A stretch of 64,000 nucleotides of DNA from Vanessa cardui (taxonomy: Eukaryota > Arthropoda > Insecta > Lepidoptera > Nymphalidae). The translations under genes were made by a program, and so were the position numbers. Below the pieces are notes generated by a model. It had not been told where the DNA came from. It searched no databases and saw only the letters and a list, made by a program, of their open reading frames with translations. This document shows positions 1-11,080 of this stretch, piece by piece. Where the stretch lies: positions 2,110,501-2,174,500 of the forward strand of contig NC_061124.1 in NCBI RefSeq assembly GCF_905220365.1. Direction: 5' to 3'. The stretch's first letter is position 1. Each line of letters starts with the position of its first letter.

Positions 1-1148
1 GCTTTAGTATCCTTAATACACGTTTAAAGCAAGTGTTAGTTATAAGGAAAACAGCCTTTAAATGAGACCTTAATTTATAATCAGACCGACACAAAGAGGC
101 TGTGTTTTATGAACCCGGAAATATATGTCAAATGTGTTCTTAACTTGGCAATGATGTAAAATTAAATGTTACCCTATACCCCAATAATTAACCTTCAAAC
201 ATAACATTTTGACAACCTTATATTTATCTAGCAGTTATTAGGAACAGTCTTAGGGAAGTTTTAAATTTTTTTTTTCGACAATAGCTTGTTTGTCCTGCCT
301 TAATCAAAATATCGTACTTCAACCTATCAAGATCCATTTGGGTATTCTGATACCTTTGCCATGAAAATCAATAACGATATTATTTTTTAAATAAAGACAG
401 ACATTCAAACCCTGTTTAAATATGTATATTATGCCTTTCCCAGTGGTTTAATATTCACATACGAGCTTTAACACTTGAGCGCCCGCTGTTTTTTATTCAC
501 GTGATGAACGATTTAATAAAAACATATCAAAATGCACGACGACCCGACTCACTTGTTATCTTGGATGAAATGTACTGTGAATACTACATTATATAATAAT
601 AATCCTTATCTACAATATATAAGTACTTCTATGTAAATATATTTTGGTTTAATTGATTGCACTTATTACTTGATCTACCAGTCCGGTCTAAAGAGACTGT
701 TGTACGAAATATTATCTGGACATATTTAATTAAATTTAAAACGTTTCAAAATAAAAAAAATATCAAAAATAAGTTTTAATTATAGTATGTAACGTATAAA
801 ATGGAAAAAGACGGAGAGAAAGGGATAGAGATAGCGATATTCTGGGGTATAATATAACACCAATAACCTTTTCCTTATGTAACGATTTATTTTCCATACT
901 ATACACCAACTGATTTTGTATATGCAGAAATGATTATTTCACGCTTTCATATTTTAACTATTCAAACGGTCATGTTCTTTTTGGATATACGTTGTCAGAG
1001 GTGAAGAAAATGTCTTACGGTACCTAAAATCGGAATACGTCTAGACACACCTCCTTCAAACGCCGGTGAAGCCTCGGGCGGAAACTAACGATCTGTATAT
1101 TTAAGTATATAGGATTGAACATTGCTGCTTTTTTGTGAGAAAATTTCA
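1..1148. other. AT-rich non-coding stretch
   Basis: No reading frame, splice-bounded exon or recognisable repeat stands out here. The sequence is AT-rich with stop codons in all frames. A short GC-richer patch near 1030-1090 has no feature I can name. Confidence 0.6.
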
Positions 1149-1325
1149 TCAAATCAAATCGAAATAAACATTATTTAAGTAGACTTTTAAAACAGTTTTG
1201 AATCGTCATTTTACAATTAAGTGAAGCTACCATCGGTTCGGAAAGTAGACTCTACCGAGAAGAACCGTTAAGAAACTCAGTAGTTATTCTTTTTTAACAT
1301 TTAAAAAATACAGTCATGTTAGTTA
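1149..1325 (-). mobile_element. Repeat D, LINE-like 3' end
   Basis: This is one of six clear copies in the window. The complement ends in an AATAAAGTTTATTT-type run followed by TTGATTT-like repeats, which is why I take the minus strand as sense. The conserved core contains CCGGTTCTTCTCGGTAGA. The copy is diverged, with several base changes relative to the copies at 7.6 and 14.7 kb. The likely source is the 3' terminus of a 5'-truncated non-LTR retrotransposon, but no coding sequence is left to prove this. Confidence 0.65.
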
Positions 1326-1375
1326 CAAAACCTTTCCTCATAATACTTACAAAACATTAAACTAGGGTTTTCTTG

Positions 1376-1600
1376 GCTGACACCGGCTCCAAATTTAACA
1401 ATAATTGTAGCTACACTATATAATCGTAAATCGACTTTTAAGTAGTCTAATATTTTTCATTTCATTTTATTTGGGAGGACTCTAAAAAATATTTTGAATA
1501 CGTAACTTTTTTTTGCTTGTTCGTACATATTATTTGTTTTGAAATAGTTCTTTTTGTTTGAAGTCGATTTTCTTTTTATTAAATTTTTTATTTTAAATAA
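1376..1600 (+). repeat. Repeat F, right-end fragment
   Basis: This matches the right half of the F repeats at 34.2-34.4 kb and 54.1-54.3 kb. Shared blocks are AATCGACTTTTAAGTAGTC, the GGAGGACTC block, and the terminal TTTGAAGTCG followed by a T-rich run. The left end, which starts AACCGACTTCAAAAA elsewhere, is missing. Confidence 0.6.
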
Positions 1601-1880
1601 ATACTAAGTCTAGAAAAGATGCATGTGACTATAGTTAAATCATAAATTATTATGTCTTAGTGTCCATGATGGAATAACTTTGTTTTTATATAATGTTGGG
1701 TTAGTTACGTATCATAAACATGTTTTATTGTATTAGTGAGATGACCCAAAAGCTCTGTACATAAATACGAAAACTCCATTTGCTAAAGACGCTCTGCTTC
1801 GAATACTAAACAATAAATAATACGTGTTTCTAAGTCTTGAGTAACTAGTGATCGATATTTAAGATCAAAGTTATTGAGAC

Positions 1881-2062
1881 CTAGCTGAGGCCCGTGGCTT
1901 CGCTTGCGATTGAGAGGTTTGGTGAAAAAGTCACCTTTGTCCTTGGAGTTCACCCTCACTTCTTATTTCATAACAAATTTCATCAAATTTAGTTCAGCGC
2001 TTTGTCGTTGAAAAAGTATCTGACAGTCAGAGTTACTATCGCATTTATACTATTAGTATAGG
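1881..2062 (-). mobile_element. Repeat J, Helitron-like or MITE copy
   Basis: On the minus strand it opens with the J signature (an ATTATAAATGCGAAAGTAACT-like start, here diverged). It then runs through the block reading 'accgaatttgatgaaatttg' in better copies. It ends in a GC-richer stretch and CTAG. Dispersed copies recur through the window. The CTAG end would suit a Helitron, but the class is an inference. Confidence 0.55.
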
Positions 2063-2344
2063 TAGTATAGTGCTATAGGTCTATATGTATGCATCTTTTG
2101 AACTTCTTTATGGTACTATAGGTCGTCAATCAAACTGACAAGAATAAAAAAGGTAAAATCTTTTTAACCGCTCCTTAGACATTGATATCTATACATATTA
2201 TAAGATTGGAGTGTCTGTTTGTGATATTAAATAACCGCTTTTTACCAAATGTATATGCTTGGTACACGGTACATACACAAAATATTGTTCATAGGGTGTG
2301 ATAAATAAATGTATATTATTTGGTTGTCATAACAAATAAAAAAA

Positions 2345-2505
2345 TATTTTTCTCTGTTTGTTCCGGTTAATCTATGGAACGACTGGACCGATTTTGATGG
2401 GACTTTTACTTGCTAGCTTATTAATAAGTAACTTAGGCTAAAACAAAAACATTTATGTTTCATTCAAATTTCAAACTCACACGAAGTCGTGCGCACAGCT
2501 ATATT
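2345..2505 (+). mobile_element. Degenerate repeat J copy
   Basis: It keeps the 'gaccgattttgatggga' core and the region corresponding to the GC-richer end of J ('cacacgaagtcgtgcg'). It is much more diverged than the 30.6 kb copy. Confidence 0.4.
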
Positions 2506-3589
2506 AATAAATTAATTGTATAACTACAATATCAGTTGCAAAATTCTTAATTTTCAAGTGTTACTTAAAAATATAGTATGGTGCCAAGGTCATACTAAAC
2601 GAACAGCATCGAGAACGGTATCGACTGGTCTATGTTATTTCAAACCGATTTAATTGACCTTTGATTGAACTGCAGATCTCACAAAGCAACATCAGCTATT
2701 TATGTTTGAGTTTCCAGCGTACTTGTTTAAATGGTGAACCAAACTAATATTGAAATTTATACTGAATTTGTTTGTTTGTTACGTCTTACCAACTCAACAG
2801 ATTATGATGAAATTTAACGTACACTTAAGGGGTTAGTTGATATACGGCTTATCTGTTGCCTACCTCCTATAAGTCATGTGAGTTCTCTTTAAAATAAGAT
2901 TATAATACTTGTTTAATTTGTGTTAATATTTTATTAATTTGTGTTAATATAATAATTCTATATAATCTTGTTTATAAATGCTCTAAGTTTTTAGAAATTA
3001 ATCGGTCTGTTACAACCGGCTCCGAGTTAATGAATTTGTGTTAAAAATCTTGCATGTGAATCAATGAAAATCTGAAGCTTTTTTGTCATATTTATATAAT
3101 AAGTTTTTTGTGAAAACGAATACCTCCTAATGGGCAAGTCCATGGTTTTACCTTAGTGGTGCTCTGTACAACTAATCTAAAAAAATTAACAATTGAATGA
3201 TACAAGAAACACAATAAATGAAGTTTATAGACGTTGATACTGTAATACATTTTCGAGCAAGGTTGTGTATTAAGCAACATCTGGGATGTTACTTTATAGC
3301 CGATCCCGACGCAAACAAGCTACAACTCCGTACATAACTTAATTCTGATGAAAGCTTCCTCTCATCATGCGCATCACGTATGTCACAAATTGAACGGCTT
3401 TTTTATCGTACTACTCACGGACACATATTTACACAAGATAATGTACAATGGAAATTGTTTATATGCGTTGTTACAAGAACGGATTTTTTTGCGAAGTCAA
3501 TTAAAATTTGTTAGAAATCACAAAAAAGCAAACTGTCTGTCTTGTAACCTCACTGTCTTTGATCAGTATATATAATGTTAGATTTGACA
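2506..3589. other. AT-rich non-coding stretch
   Basis: Only weak J-like echoes (about 2750-2850) and short direct duplications such as TTTGTGTTAATAT near 2918 and 2939 are visible. No gene is supported. Confidence 0.5.
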
Positions 3590-3830
3590 GTACGCCCGAA
3601 GGCTATGTTTGAGTAGGATCTATGCGAAAGGAGAGAGGAGATATCGCATTTTATCCTACGAGGTAGTACCACTCCCAATGCGCTTCCAGCCTTTGAAGTC
3701 TGGCGCATACGGTTGCGACAATCTTAATAAGTTGAACGATGACCTTCACAGAACGGCTAAAGCGTGCCTCATCCGAGCGCATTCGATCTTTGAAGCTGTG
3801 AGGAGCACTGATGGGTTCTAGCGACATGTC
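3590..3830 (+). other. GC-richer island with a 70-codon frame, unrecognised
   Basis: Base composition rises sharply against the AT-rich surroundings. A frame from 3609 to 3821 on the plus strand and a 77-codon frame on the minus strand both cross it, so neither can be preferred. No splice site, signal peptide or known motif is obvious. It could be the remnant of a transposon coding region or a decayed exon. I do not recognise it. Confidence 0.2.
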
Positions 3831-5495
3831 AAAACCGTCATGTGACTTCGTCTCATTTTCTTTTAAACATGCAGAAAAACACACTGTCTTTAAAACTAAA
3901 ATAAGGATCTTACCTACAGAACAGACAGCACCTCTTTGCTACCTAGACTTCTAGATAACGTATTATTTACTCCAATGAAATGGATCACCACAGCTTTCTT
4001 AGTTAAAATATAATACGCTCTATAAATGAATTAAAAGATAAATTACTGCAAATCTCCGTCACTTTAGCGACTTTATTTCAGTCTCAAGTTTACTTTCCAA
4101 ACAAGAATCTGTCTAACAAAGTAGCTGGAACGATTTAGGAGACAGGAGTTGATTCAAGTCACTAATCTCGATTGATCGTTGATGGAATAAAGTCGGGACT
4201 TTCTTGGGCCTTTCACGCGTCCATTCTTATCTTGTTTATGGAGAGTATGCCTTCTGAATTTTTGTTGAACAGGACTTAGAATGTTTACTTTCCTAACTCA
4301 TTTGAATAGATAAATGTATGACTAAACTTATATTTGTTTTAGGAAGGAAGCAAAATAATTCTAAAGTAATTATTAGCTTCGTTTAGATACCGGAAGAAGT
4401 TAAGAAGTAAAAATTACTCCATTTATATTTCCTTACGACGTTACGTACGGTAAGGTTTTAAATGTAACGTTCCTTGTAGCTGTGATTCCAAGGTGAGAGA
4501 ATCCTCACCTTTCAAACCTAAACACAGCTGAAAAGTTTGATCTCTAGTGGAGACTTGTTGGGTAACAAAAATATTATGATATAAATAAAATTAAGAGGAA
4601 ATAAAATTACATACTTGAGTATTCGCTTATTCGTAATCGATTCTCTTTTAAATTCAATAAATCACGTATCTTAAATGCATGCTTGATTCACATTATTTCA
4701 GTAGAAATCCAATCTATCAGTCGAATCAAGTTGAATCAAGTCAGCAGTTTTTGTATGACTGGAATGTTGTGAACGATGCGATCCAATTCAGCCCTAGGAT
4801 GGATTAACTCATTGAACTACTAGACTAAAATAATTTGAACCGGACATTAATCCTAAAAGCCCGTGAAAAACGTTCTTTTCAATTTATTTTCGGAAAAACG
4901 TCCGAAAAATACTTTCAGAACGAACCAAGTACAGCTTTATGTAAAAAAAAATATACGTATACATTTAATGCCATTAGCTGAATGGTTCAAATGACTTCTA
5001 AAAATAAAATAACTCAACTCAATGTTACTGTAGTTGAGCAAACATTTAAGTATAAAAGTAAATTAATTCAACCCGCAGTTCCAGGGTCGGTAAAATTAAA
5101 TCTTAATTACGGAGGTGAAGCTGAAGCGTTATATTTTTTTATTTTTAAATACGAGGGTGTATTGAAACAGGTTTATAAAAAGGTTTTATGCAAACGTCCA
5201 TTTTTATTGAATAATACCGGCTAACTTTTTAAGTAACTATTCGATTAACAAAATTAAAGTTTCTATTGCACTAATTCTGGGGATTAACCATCCACAAGAC
5301 CCCTGAACTAATCAAGGGATGAGCAAAGACAATTAACAACTTTGACATTTAATTGGCGCGGTATCATCTTTGAGTGACGTGAAAAGTGAGATCTTGAATA
5401 TAATCCATGGTATCCATTAGGAAGTTGTTATCGGAAGTTTGGAAGTAAAATTAAGGTGGATATAAGTAGTTAAGTGGAATAGTGATTTATAAACA
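3831..5495. other. AT-rich non-coding stretch
   Basis: An 80-codon frame at 4982-5224 is the only longer one. It is AT-driven (rich in K, N, F and Y), has no motif and no splice context, so I do not call it a gene. A short inverted pair around 4480-4515 (AAGGTGAG / CTCACCTT) could form a small hairpin. Confidence 0.5.
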
Positions 5496-5930
5496 ACTAG
5501 ATGTCGCCCGCGGTTTCATCGCATTTCAGGGAGTCATTGTTATGTGTTAGGCAAAAAAAGATGATGTTCTTTCTTGGAGTTCAAGCTTGTTAGTTTAGTT
5601 TTATCAAATTTCATCAGATTTTTAGACATTTTCTGCCTCGCACAACCACTTTGTGGAACCAGCTTCCGCCGGCGGTTTTTTTTGAACCGATACGACATGG
5701 GAACCTTCAAGAAATGAGCGTACTCCTTTCTTAAAGGCCGGCAACGCACCTGCAAGCCCTCTGGTGTTGCAGATGTCCATGGGCGGTGGTAGTCACTTTC
5801 CATCAGATGAGCCTCCTGCTCGCTTGCCACCTATATCATAAAAAAAAAGATTCGGTTCGTTGGTTTGGTAGTAAAGGAGCGTAAAACAGACAGACAGAGG
5901 TACATCCACATTTATAATATTAGTATAGAT
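5496..5930 (-). mobile_element. Repeat J copy split by a LINE insertion
   Basis: The CTAG-bearing end and the 'gtcgcccgcggtttc' stretch lie at the left. The family start (ATTATAAATGTGGATG-like, then the TCTGTCTGTCTG run) lies at the right on the complement. The middle is interrupted at 5616-5852 by LINE K, flanked by the 5-bp direct repeat AGATT. Removing the insert restores the J core block 'tttcatcagattcggttc'. Confidence 0.65.
5621..5847 (+). mobile_element. LINE K, 5'-truncated, RT C-terminal tail
   Basis: This is a retrotransposon stub with an A-rich tail at 5840-5847 and flanking AGATT at 5616-5620 and 5848-5852. Codons 5639-5731 read RTTTLWNQLPPAVF and onward to a stop at 5732. That pattern (R-T..LWN-LP..VF) resembles the C-terminal end of jockey/CR1-type reverse transcriptases. 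In the next frame the sequence continues as LKGRQRTCKPSGVADV-like codons, so at least one small frameshift has broken the frame. The copy is dead on arrival: it lacks endonuclease and catalytic RT. Confidence 0.65.
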
Positions 5931-6948
5931 GACCCAGACATTATTTGCGATTCGAAAGTACGAATCGAGAATTTGGTTATCTTTGGTCTTATTGCTATTT
6001 TATTGTTCTATTCTCTCTGTTCGGTGTTTTGAGAAACCTTATATGTGCTTATAATGTATGTCAGATTCCAATTTCAAACTTTATAAACACGGGGAGTTGG
6101 ATTTCGCTTGCATTTCAGCTTTGAAAATTGCTTTCTTAGTAACTGCATTCTAAAGAGAAAATATCCGTTAAATTTCTCTTCTCTATCATGAGGGTAATAT
6201 TGCGCATCCTATGTCAAATTTTAATACGAGACTTATTACAATTTAAAATCGGGTAAAAAGAAGACTGTCCCAAAAATAGTAGGTCGTAACTGTTACTTGT
6301 CACAATTGGTCATAAGACATTTCTAATATAAGAAATATATTTTTGGTACATTGGTCATTCTTTTGGCTCAATTTGAAGACAATTTGATCAAAGTTAGTAG
6401 ATTCGGTAGATCGACCGAAGAGATTACTGTATTACAAAATGTGATACAAATGATTGTCTCCCTCCTTCTTTTTCGATAAAATCTAACCTTAAACCTTCAG
6501 TAAAGATTGGCTTAAACTACATTCATCCTGTAAAATCTTCGTTCACCCAACAATCCAATTGAATAATGTTTGTCCCAATTGACCGACGTGCTCAGTATCT
6601 AATCGATATAGAGTTGCAAATGGTTATAAAAGAAATAAAGCTTTTATATCATATTATTCAGTAAATCTGATGTTTTTTTACTAAAACGTTTCGGTAATTC
6701 AAAACAAATAGTACCCGCGGTTAGAACCATTAATTCTGTCGATAACAAATCTGTTTCAGTAATCGTATTTTTATAGCAGCGGCCACGTCTATTACAGAGG
6801 TTTTAACTCTAAAATAGTAAAACTGTATTTATTTTATACGAACTGCCCGAGCGTCTGGTCTTCACACGTGTAGAATAAGGGTCTATGTAAAACGACTATA
6901 ACATAATAGACAATTCCATTGGTCGGTATAAAAATGTTTATATTATAA
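5931..6948. other. AT-rich non-coding stretch
   Basis: I see no recognisable repeat or exon. Small GC patches near 6775 and 6845 contain nothing I can name. Confidence 0.5.
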
Positions 6949-7095
6949 CTAGCTGTTACCTGCAGTTTTGCTCGCATTGGATATGAATATACATATTTAC
7001 AACTTGACTTAAATTAGGCTGATGACTGGTATACAGAGGAGTCTTACCTCTTTTTTTTCAAAAAAGTAGCCAGTGTCCTTTCTCAAGCTCTTTGA
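6949..7095 (-). mobile_element. Degenerate repeat J copy
   Basis: It begins at CTAG followed by a 'ctgcagttttgctcgcatt' stretch, the same arrangement as the J end at 51.0 kb. It continues with an 'aaaaagtagcc(a)gtgtcc' block that matches the J interior on the complement. Confidence 0.5.
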
Positions 7096-7134
7096 GGACT
7101 TTAATTTATAATATGGAGTGACTAACTGCTTATA

Positions 7135-7448
7135 GTACGACACAACTTAGATATAGCATGGGAAAATGCAATGAAACCGATTACTGCCGATTCACACAAC
7201 CAATAGAAACAGCTCCCTATCGCGCCATTCGACGCTATTCGTCGCTATAGATTCTCGCGTCAGTTCAATCATGTCGACGTGTCAAATTGACGAATATTTT
7301 AGGTCATATGATATTACAAGTTATTACATTTGTGTAAAGATCATATTCGCATAAGAAACAAATATTGATAATTTGAGATTGACATACTTAATTCGGATTT
7401 GATCGCTTTTACGAATTTTGCCGATGCTACATCTAAGTTGTGTCGTAT
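7135..7448. mobile_element. TIR MITE, copy 1 (TA target)
   Basis: The ends are inverted: GTACGACACAACTTAGAT at the left and ATCTAAGTTGTGTCGTAT at the right. Similarity carries on inward to roughly 45 bp through the GCATCGGCAA and ACCGAT blocks. TA flanks both ends (7133-7134 and 7449-7450), which suits a Tc1/mariner-type target. At 314 bp with no coding frame it is a non-autonomous element. A second copy lies at 46443-46749. Confidence 0.8.
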
Positions 7449-7639
7449 TATACCTGATACAATAATATTACGGGGATTCACAGCGGTTGACTCGTAGTTA
7501 CCTAGTCTACCTTTCTAAATAAATGGGTAACGCAAGAATATCCATTCAAAGTTTTCCATCAGTCTAATGATCAATTTCATCATGATCGGTTTCACGGCTA
7601 GGCTGGTTTTACTTTGCATTAGTAAATTTGGTACATATA

Positions 7640-7856
7640 TCAAAATCAAAATTTATTCAAGTAGGCTTTTACAAGCACTTTTGAATCGTCATTTAACAAT
7701 TAAGTGAAGCTACCACCGGTTCGGAAAGTAGATTCTACCGAGAAGAACCGGCAAGAAACTCAGTAGTTACTCTTTTTCAACATTTAAAAAAATACAGTCA
7801 TGTTAGTTAATACAATTATTAAATTAATATATCCTGCCTGGAAGTCAACAGGTATT
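7640..7856 (-). mobile_element. Repeat D, LINE-like 3' end
   Basis: This is a well-preserved D copy. The complement runs from the CCTGTTGACTTCCAGGCAGG block to the AATAAA-containing 3' end. It has the conserved CCGGTTCTTCTCGGTAGA core and a 5' end cut at the same region as other copies. Confidence 0.7.
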
Positions 7857-8167
7857 TGTATATATGTAATTGATATATATGTACTTGATATCACTGTTAA
7901 CAATTTTCCTATTTGAGGAGCTAAATAAAACAAATATTTCAAACGGACTACGAAGGGGAATCCTTCATTGAGAAGTGTAATCCGAGATTATCACAACATG
8001 AGCCAATACCCAAACGCCAATGTCTAAGGGATTTTCTCATAACATCTAAGCTTACTAAATCACACATAATGCCTATCATATGGGGATGATGTTTACGAGT
8101 ACACATGAATTGGCGTATTAGATAAAATATGTGTACCTGAAGGAAGAAAGATATAAGGGCAAGTGTA

Positions 8168-8392
8168 GGGCTTTTGTAAACCTATCTGCAAAGTACCACC
8201 CAAACATCAGATATTGTACCATCATACAACAGTTCTTATAGTTGTTATGATCCGGCTTAAAAGGCGATTGACCCAATGTAACCAATGACAAGAAAGGACT
8301 AATATAGTGTTAGTGGTGGCTAAGTGGTGATCTAAGGAATGGTTAACATTTCTTACGTTGCGAAAATCTATGGGCAGTTGTGACTATTTGGC
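8168..8392 (+). mobile_element. Repeat A, old degenerate copy
   Basis: The order of A blocks is kept ('gtagggctttt', 'gtaccaccca', 'catcagatatt', 'aaggaatggttaa', 'atttcttac', 'tctatggg'), but with many substitutions and no A-tail. Confidence 0.55.
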
Positions 8393-9287
8393 GTCAAGTG
8401 GATCATTTGCCAGTCCGCGTACTTATTTGAAATAAATACATGTGTCAGGTACAATCAATATCTACCAAACTCGTAATGGAGTTCCTTCTTTGAGAAAGTC
8501 TCAAGTGTCCAAGAGAAGAGGAGGTCTACTCAGAAGTCCGATATTTACATTCTGTCACGAATTACTTTATTTCATCAAAGTATGACTTGTATGTACTCGG
8601 AATTATTTTGTACTAAAGGGTCGCTCGCAAAACTTCCCGTTTATTCCAAATATTTTTTAGGAATTTCGAAACCAATGACAGGTTTTGTTTTGGTTTTATT
8701 TCATTGTAAACTGCAGTTCCTCTATTTATATTTGTCATGCATGATAAAGCTTTATTGAAAAGATTTTTTTGATGACAATTTGTATACATTAAATAAGTTA
8801 GAATTTGTAGATGACATTTCCTTTAATTTTAGTAACATCTTTCAATTTATCAATTGTAACAATTTAGTAAATTACAATCAAGAATCTTCTTTATTTCTCT
8901 GCACACCTACGCCTGGAGCGTAATCGATTTCCTATGTGCAGCTACCGTCCACAATCACTGGGGCCAAAATCGGCTTACACTATTAATGTAGAAAATAAAG
9001 TGCTATTTTAAATATAAATTTTTCAAAAGAATATTGAGAAAAGATTGAATACCTTTCTATTGTGAATAGGAAATTGATTAACATAACAATATAAGGTAAA
9101 AAAAGCTAAATGGAGATACGCACATAATATCTTACATAAAGATTCTTGTATAACGCTCAAGAGCACAATCTCTGAAGGCTTTCACCCTCTAGGGAGCAAA
9201 ATGTATTTTGTAAGCAGAAAAATTATCAAATGTTTCTATGCCTAGAAACTAAAGGTCTTACATTTAAAAGATGTTTTGAAAATGTTA
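8393..9287. other. AT-rich non-coding stretch
   Basis: Nothing specific is seen. A short pyrimidine-rich to GC-mixed patch at 8885-8970 has no frame or repeat match that I can recognise. Confidence 0.5.
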
Positions 9288-9515
9288 GACCCGAGATGGC
9301 CCAGTTGTTAGAACGAGTGGATCTTAACCGATAATTGTGGGTTCAAATATATATAAAAAATCATTGCTTTTTATATGCTTAATTTGTGTTTACAATTCAT
9401 CTCGTGCTCGGCGGTGAAGGAAAACACGGTGAGGAAATTTTGTATGTGTGTCCACCAAGCCGGTGGTATGCTCGAAACCTTCTCCTTGAAGGGATAGAAG
9501 GCCTAATCATTAAAT
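9288..9515 (+). mobile_element. SINE B (tRNA-headed), partial
   Basis: The head is tRNA-like, with an A-box region (GATGGCCCAGTTGTTAGAAC) and a B-box-like GGGTTCAAAT. It is followed by the SINE body ('ctcgtgctcggcggtgaagg', 'ggaaattttg'). The 3' part is degraded after 'agaaggcct'. The Pol III box B is damaged, so it should not be transcribed efficiently. Confidence 0.75.
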
Positions 9516-9957
9516 TCGACCAATGATAAATATATTGTTGTGACCAATCGTCTCTGTAGGCGAGTTGACTTGAGTCATTCGAAGCATTCCCTACAGACAC
9601 AGGCAGACTAACGGGTCTAGATAGAAAGTGAAATCACAACAATGGACTATTTGGTTCACTTTCACCGCTGAAACAAAAGAGTTTAGATGTAACGGCGAAA
9701 CAAAGAAACGCTTGTTGCTTGCCCAAAGTTTTTTTATGAACAAAATTTAGTGATAGCAAAGTAAGGTAATAATTTGTAAACAGGGCGTTTCTCGATTAAG
9801 AATTCTGGTACTTAAAAGTTTGCTGCCATTTCTTTCCCGCAAAGTTTTACTGAACGGCCTTACAACGTTAAATGGATTTGGATGTTTTAAAATAAAATAT
9901 ATAAACTTTATATGACCATTACTTTTATACTCCATTAAACCTATTTTTAAATAAGTA

Positions 9958-10178
9958 TCCAGGCAGGATATATTATATATATAAATTTTATTTAACAAAC
10001 ATGACTGTATTTTTTAAATGTTGATAAAGAGTAACTACTGAATTTCTTGCCGGTTCTTCTCGGTGGAATCTACTGTCCGTACCGGTGATAGCTTCACCTA
10101 ATATGGTTGTTAAATGACGATTCAAAAGTGCTTGTAAAAGCCAACTTGAATAAAGTTTATTTTGATTGATTTGATTTG
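9958..10178 (+). mobile_element. Repeat D, LINE-like 3' end
   Basis: This is the sense-orientation copy. It runs from CCAGGCAGGATATAT through CTTGCCGGTTCTTCTCGGT to GAATAAAGTTTATTTTGATT and a TTGATTTGATT tail. The terminal AATAAA plus short tandem tail is the main reason for calling D a LINE 3' end. Confidence 0.7.
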
Positions 10179-10380
10179 AGTACATTTGTGACAAATTAGT
10201 CTTAGGGTTTCCCTATCGCACCTTCACCTACCAGGTCCAATCTATCTATCTATATAACCACAGAAAACACTATGTGTTAGATCCAATCTTTTAGGAGTTC
10301 AGTCACACACACACATATAGAAAATGTATATATATTATATCTTTTGTTATTGTAACTTAGATCTGACTTTACTAATAGCT

Positions 10381-10500
10381 TTGTATAAGCCCGTCTAGGT
10401 AGTTAAGACCTACTAATTAATTATTCTACTTTGATGTAAATCAATACTTAGTCTTACTTCGATGGTGAGTGAGCCAGTGCTAATACAGCTATAAAGGACC
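10381..10500 (+). mobile_element. Repeat A, degenerate fragment
   Basis: It holds 'tttgtataagcccgtctagg' and 'ggtgagtgagccagtg', two diagnostic A blocks, in the right order and spacing. The 3' half is missing. Confidence 0.5.
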
Positions 10501-10554
10501 TACTTTAATCCCATTGTTGTAGAGAGATAAATGTTAGAAGGAATACTTTATATG

Positions 10555-10724
10555 TATATTAATATTATAAATGTGAAAGTAACTCTGTCTGTTTGCTGCT
10601 CTTTCACGACCAAACCGTTGAACCGAATTTGATGAAATTTGGTACGAAGCAAATTTGAGCTCCGAGAAAGGACATAGGCTACTTTTTTCCTGACACATGA
10701 CAACCAACACCCTAAACTACTAGT
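10555..10724 (+). mobile_element. Repeat J copy
   Basis: It begins AATATTATAAATGTGAAAGT, passes 'ctgtctgtttgctgctctttcacg' and 'gaaatttggtacgaagc', and ends near ACTAG. It lacks the GC-rich 3' block seen at 30.7 kb. Confidence 0.6.
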
Positions 10725-10972
10725 TCATTAATGAATATCAACATTCGATATGAACGCGTCGTAATAACCAAGATTTAAAATTGATTAATTGCAATACATT
10801 AAATAAAATGATTGCGAGTAATATCAGTAATATATACTTGTTTCAACAGCGGCCGGCTGACAGGACGCCTTTCCCGCTCGCGTGGTTTTTTCAATAGGCT
10901 CTGGGAGCGAGTCTTATCATAAACGTCGCTTGCCTGTTGCAGTAATATACCTTTTATTATAAAAAATCATCG

Positions 10973-11080
10973 TAACCGAATTTGATGAAATTTGTTATGA
11001 AGCAAACTTGAACACTAAGAAAGGACATTTTGCCTAACACGTGAAAAGTAACACGAGCAAAGCCGCAGGCGACTACTAGT
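10973..11080 (+). mobile_element. Repeat J, 3' half
   Basis: It starts at 'accgaatttgatgaaatttg' and ends 'agccgcaggcgactactagt', so it carries the CTAG end that the copy 250 bp upstream lacks. The two pieces may be one element split by a 250-bp insertion with a GC-rich hairpin-like patch (10850-10935), or two insertions. Confidence 0.55.

Noticed and set aside
2913..2960. Short duplicated TTTGTGTTAATAT words
   Set aside because: They are too short and AT-rich to be more than chance or slippage.
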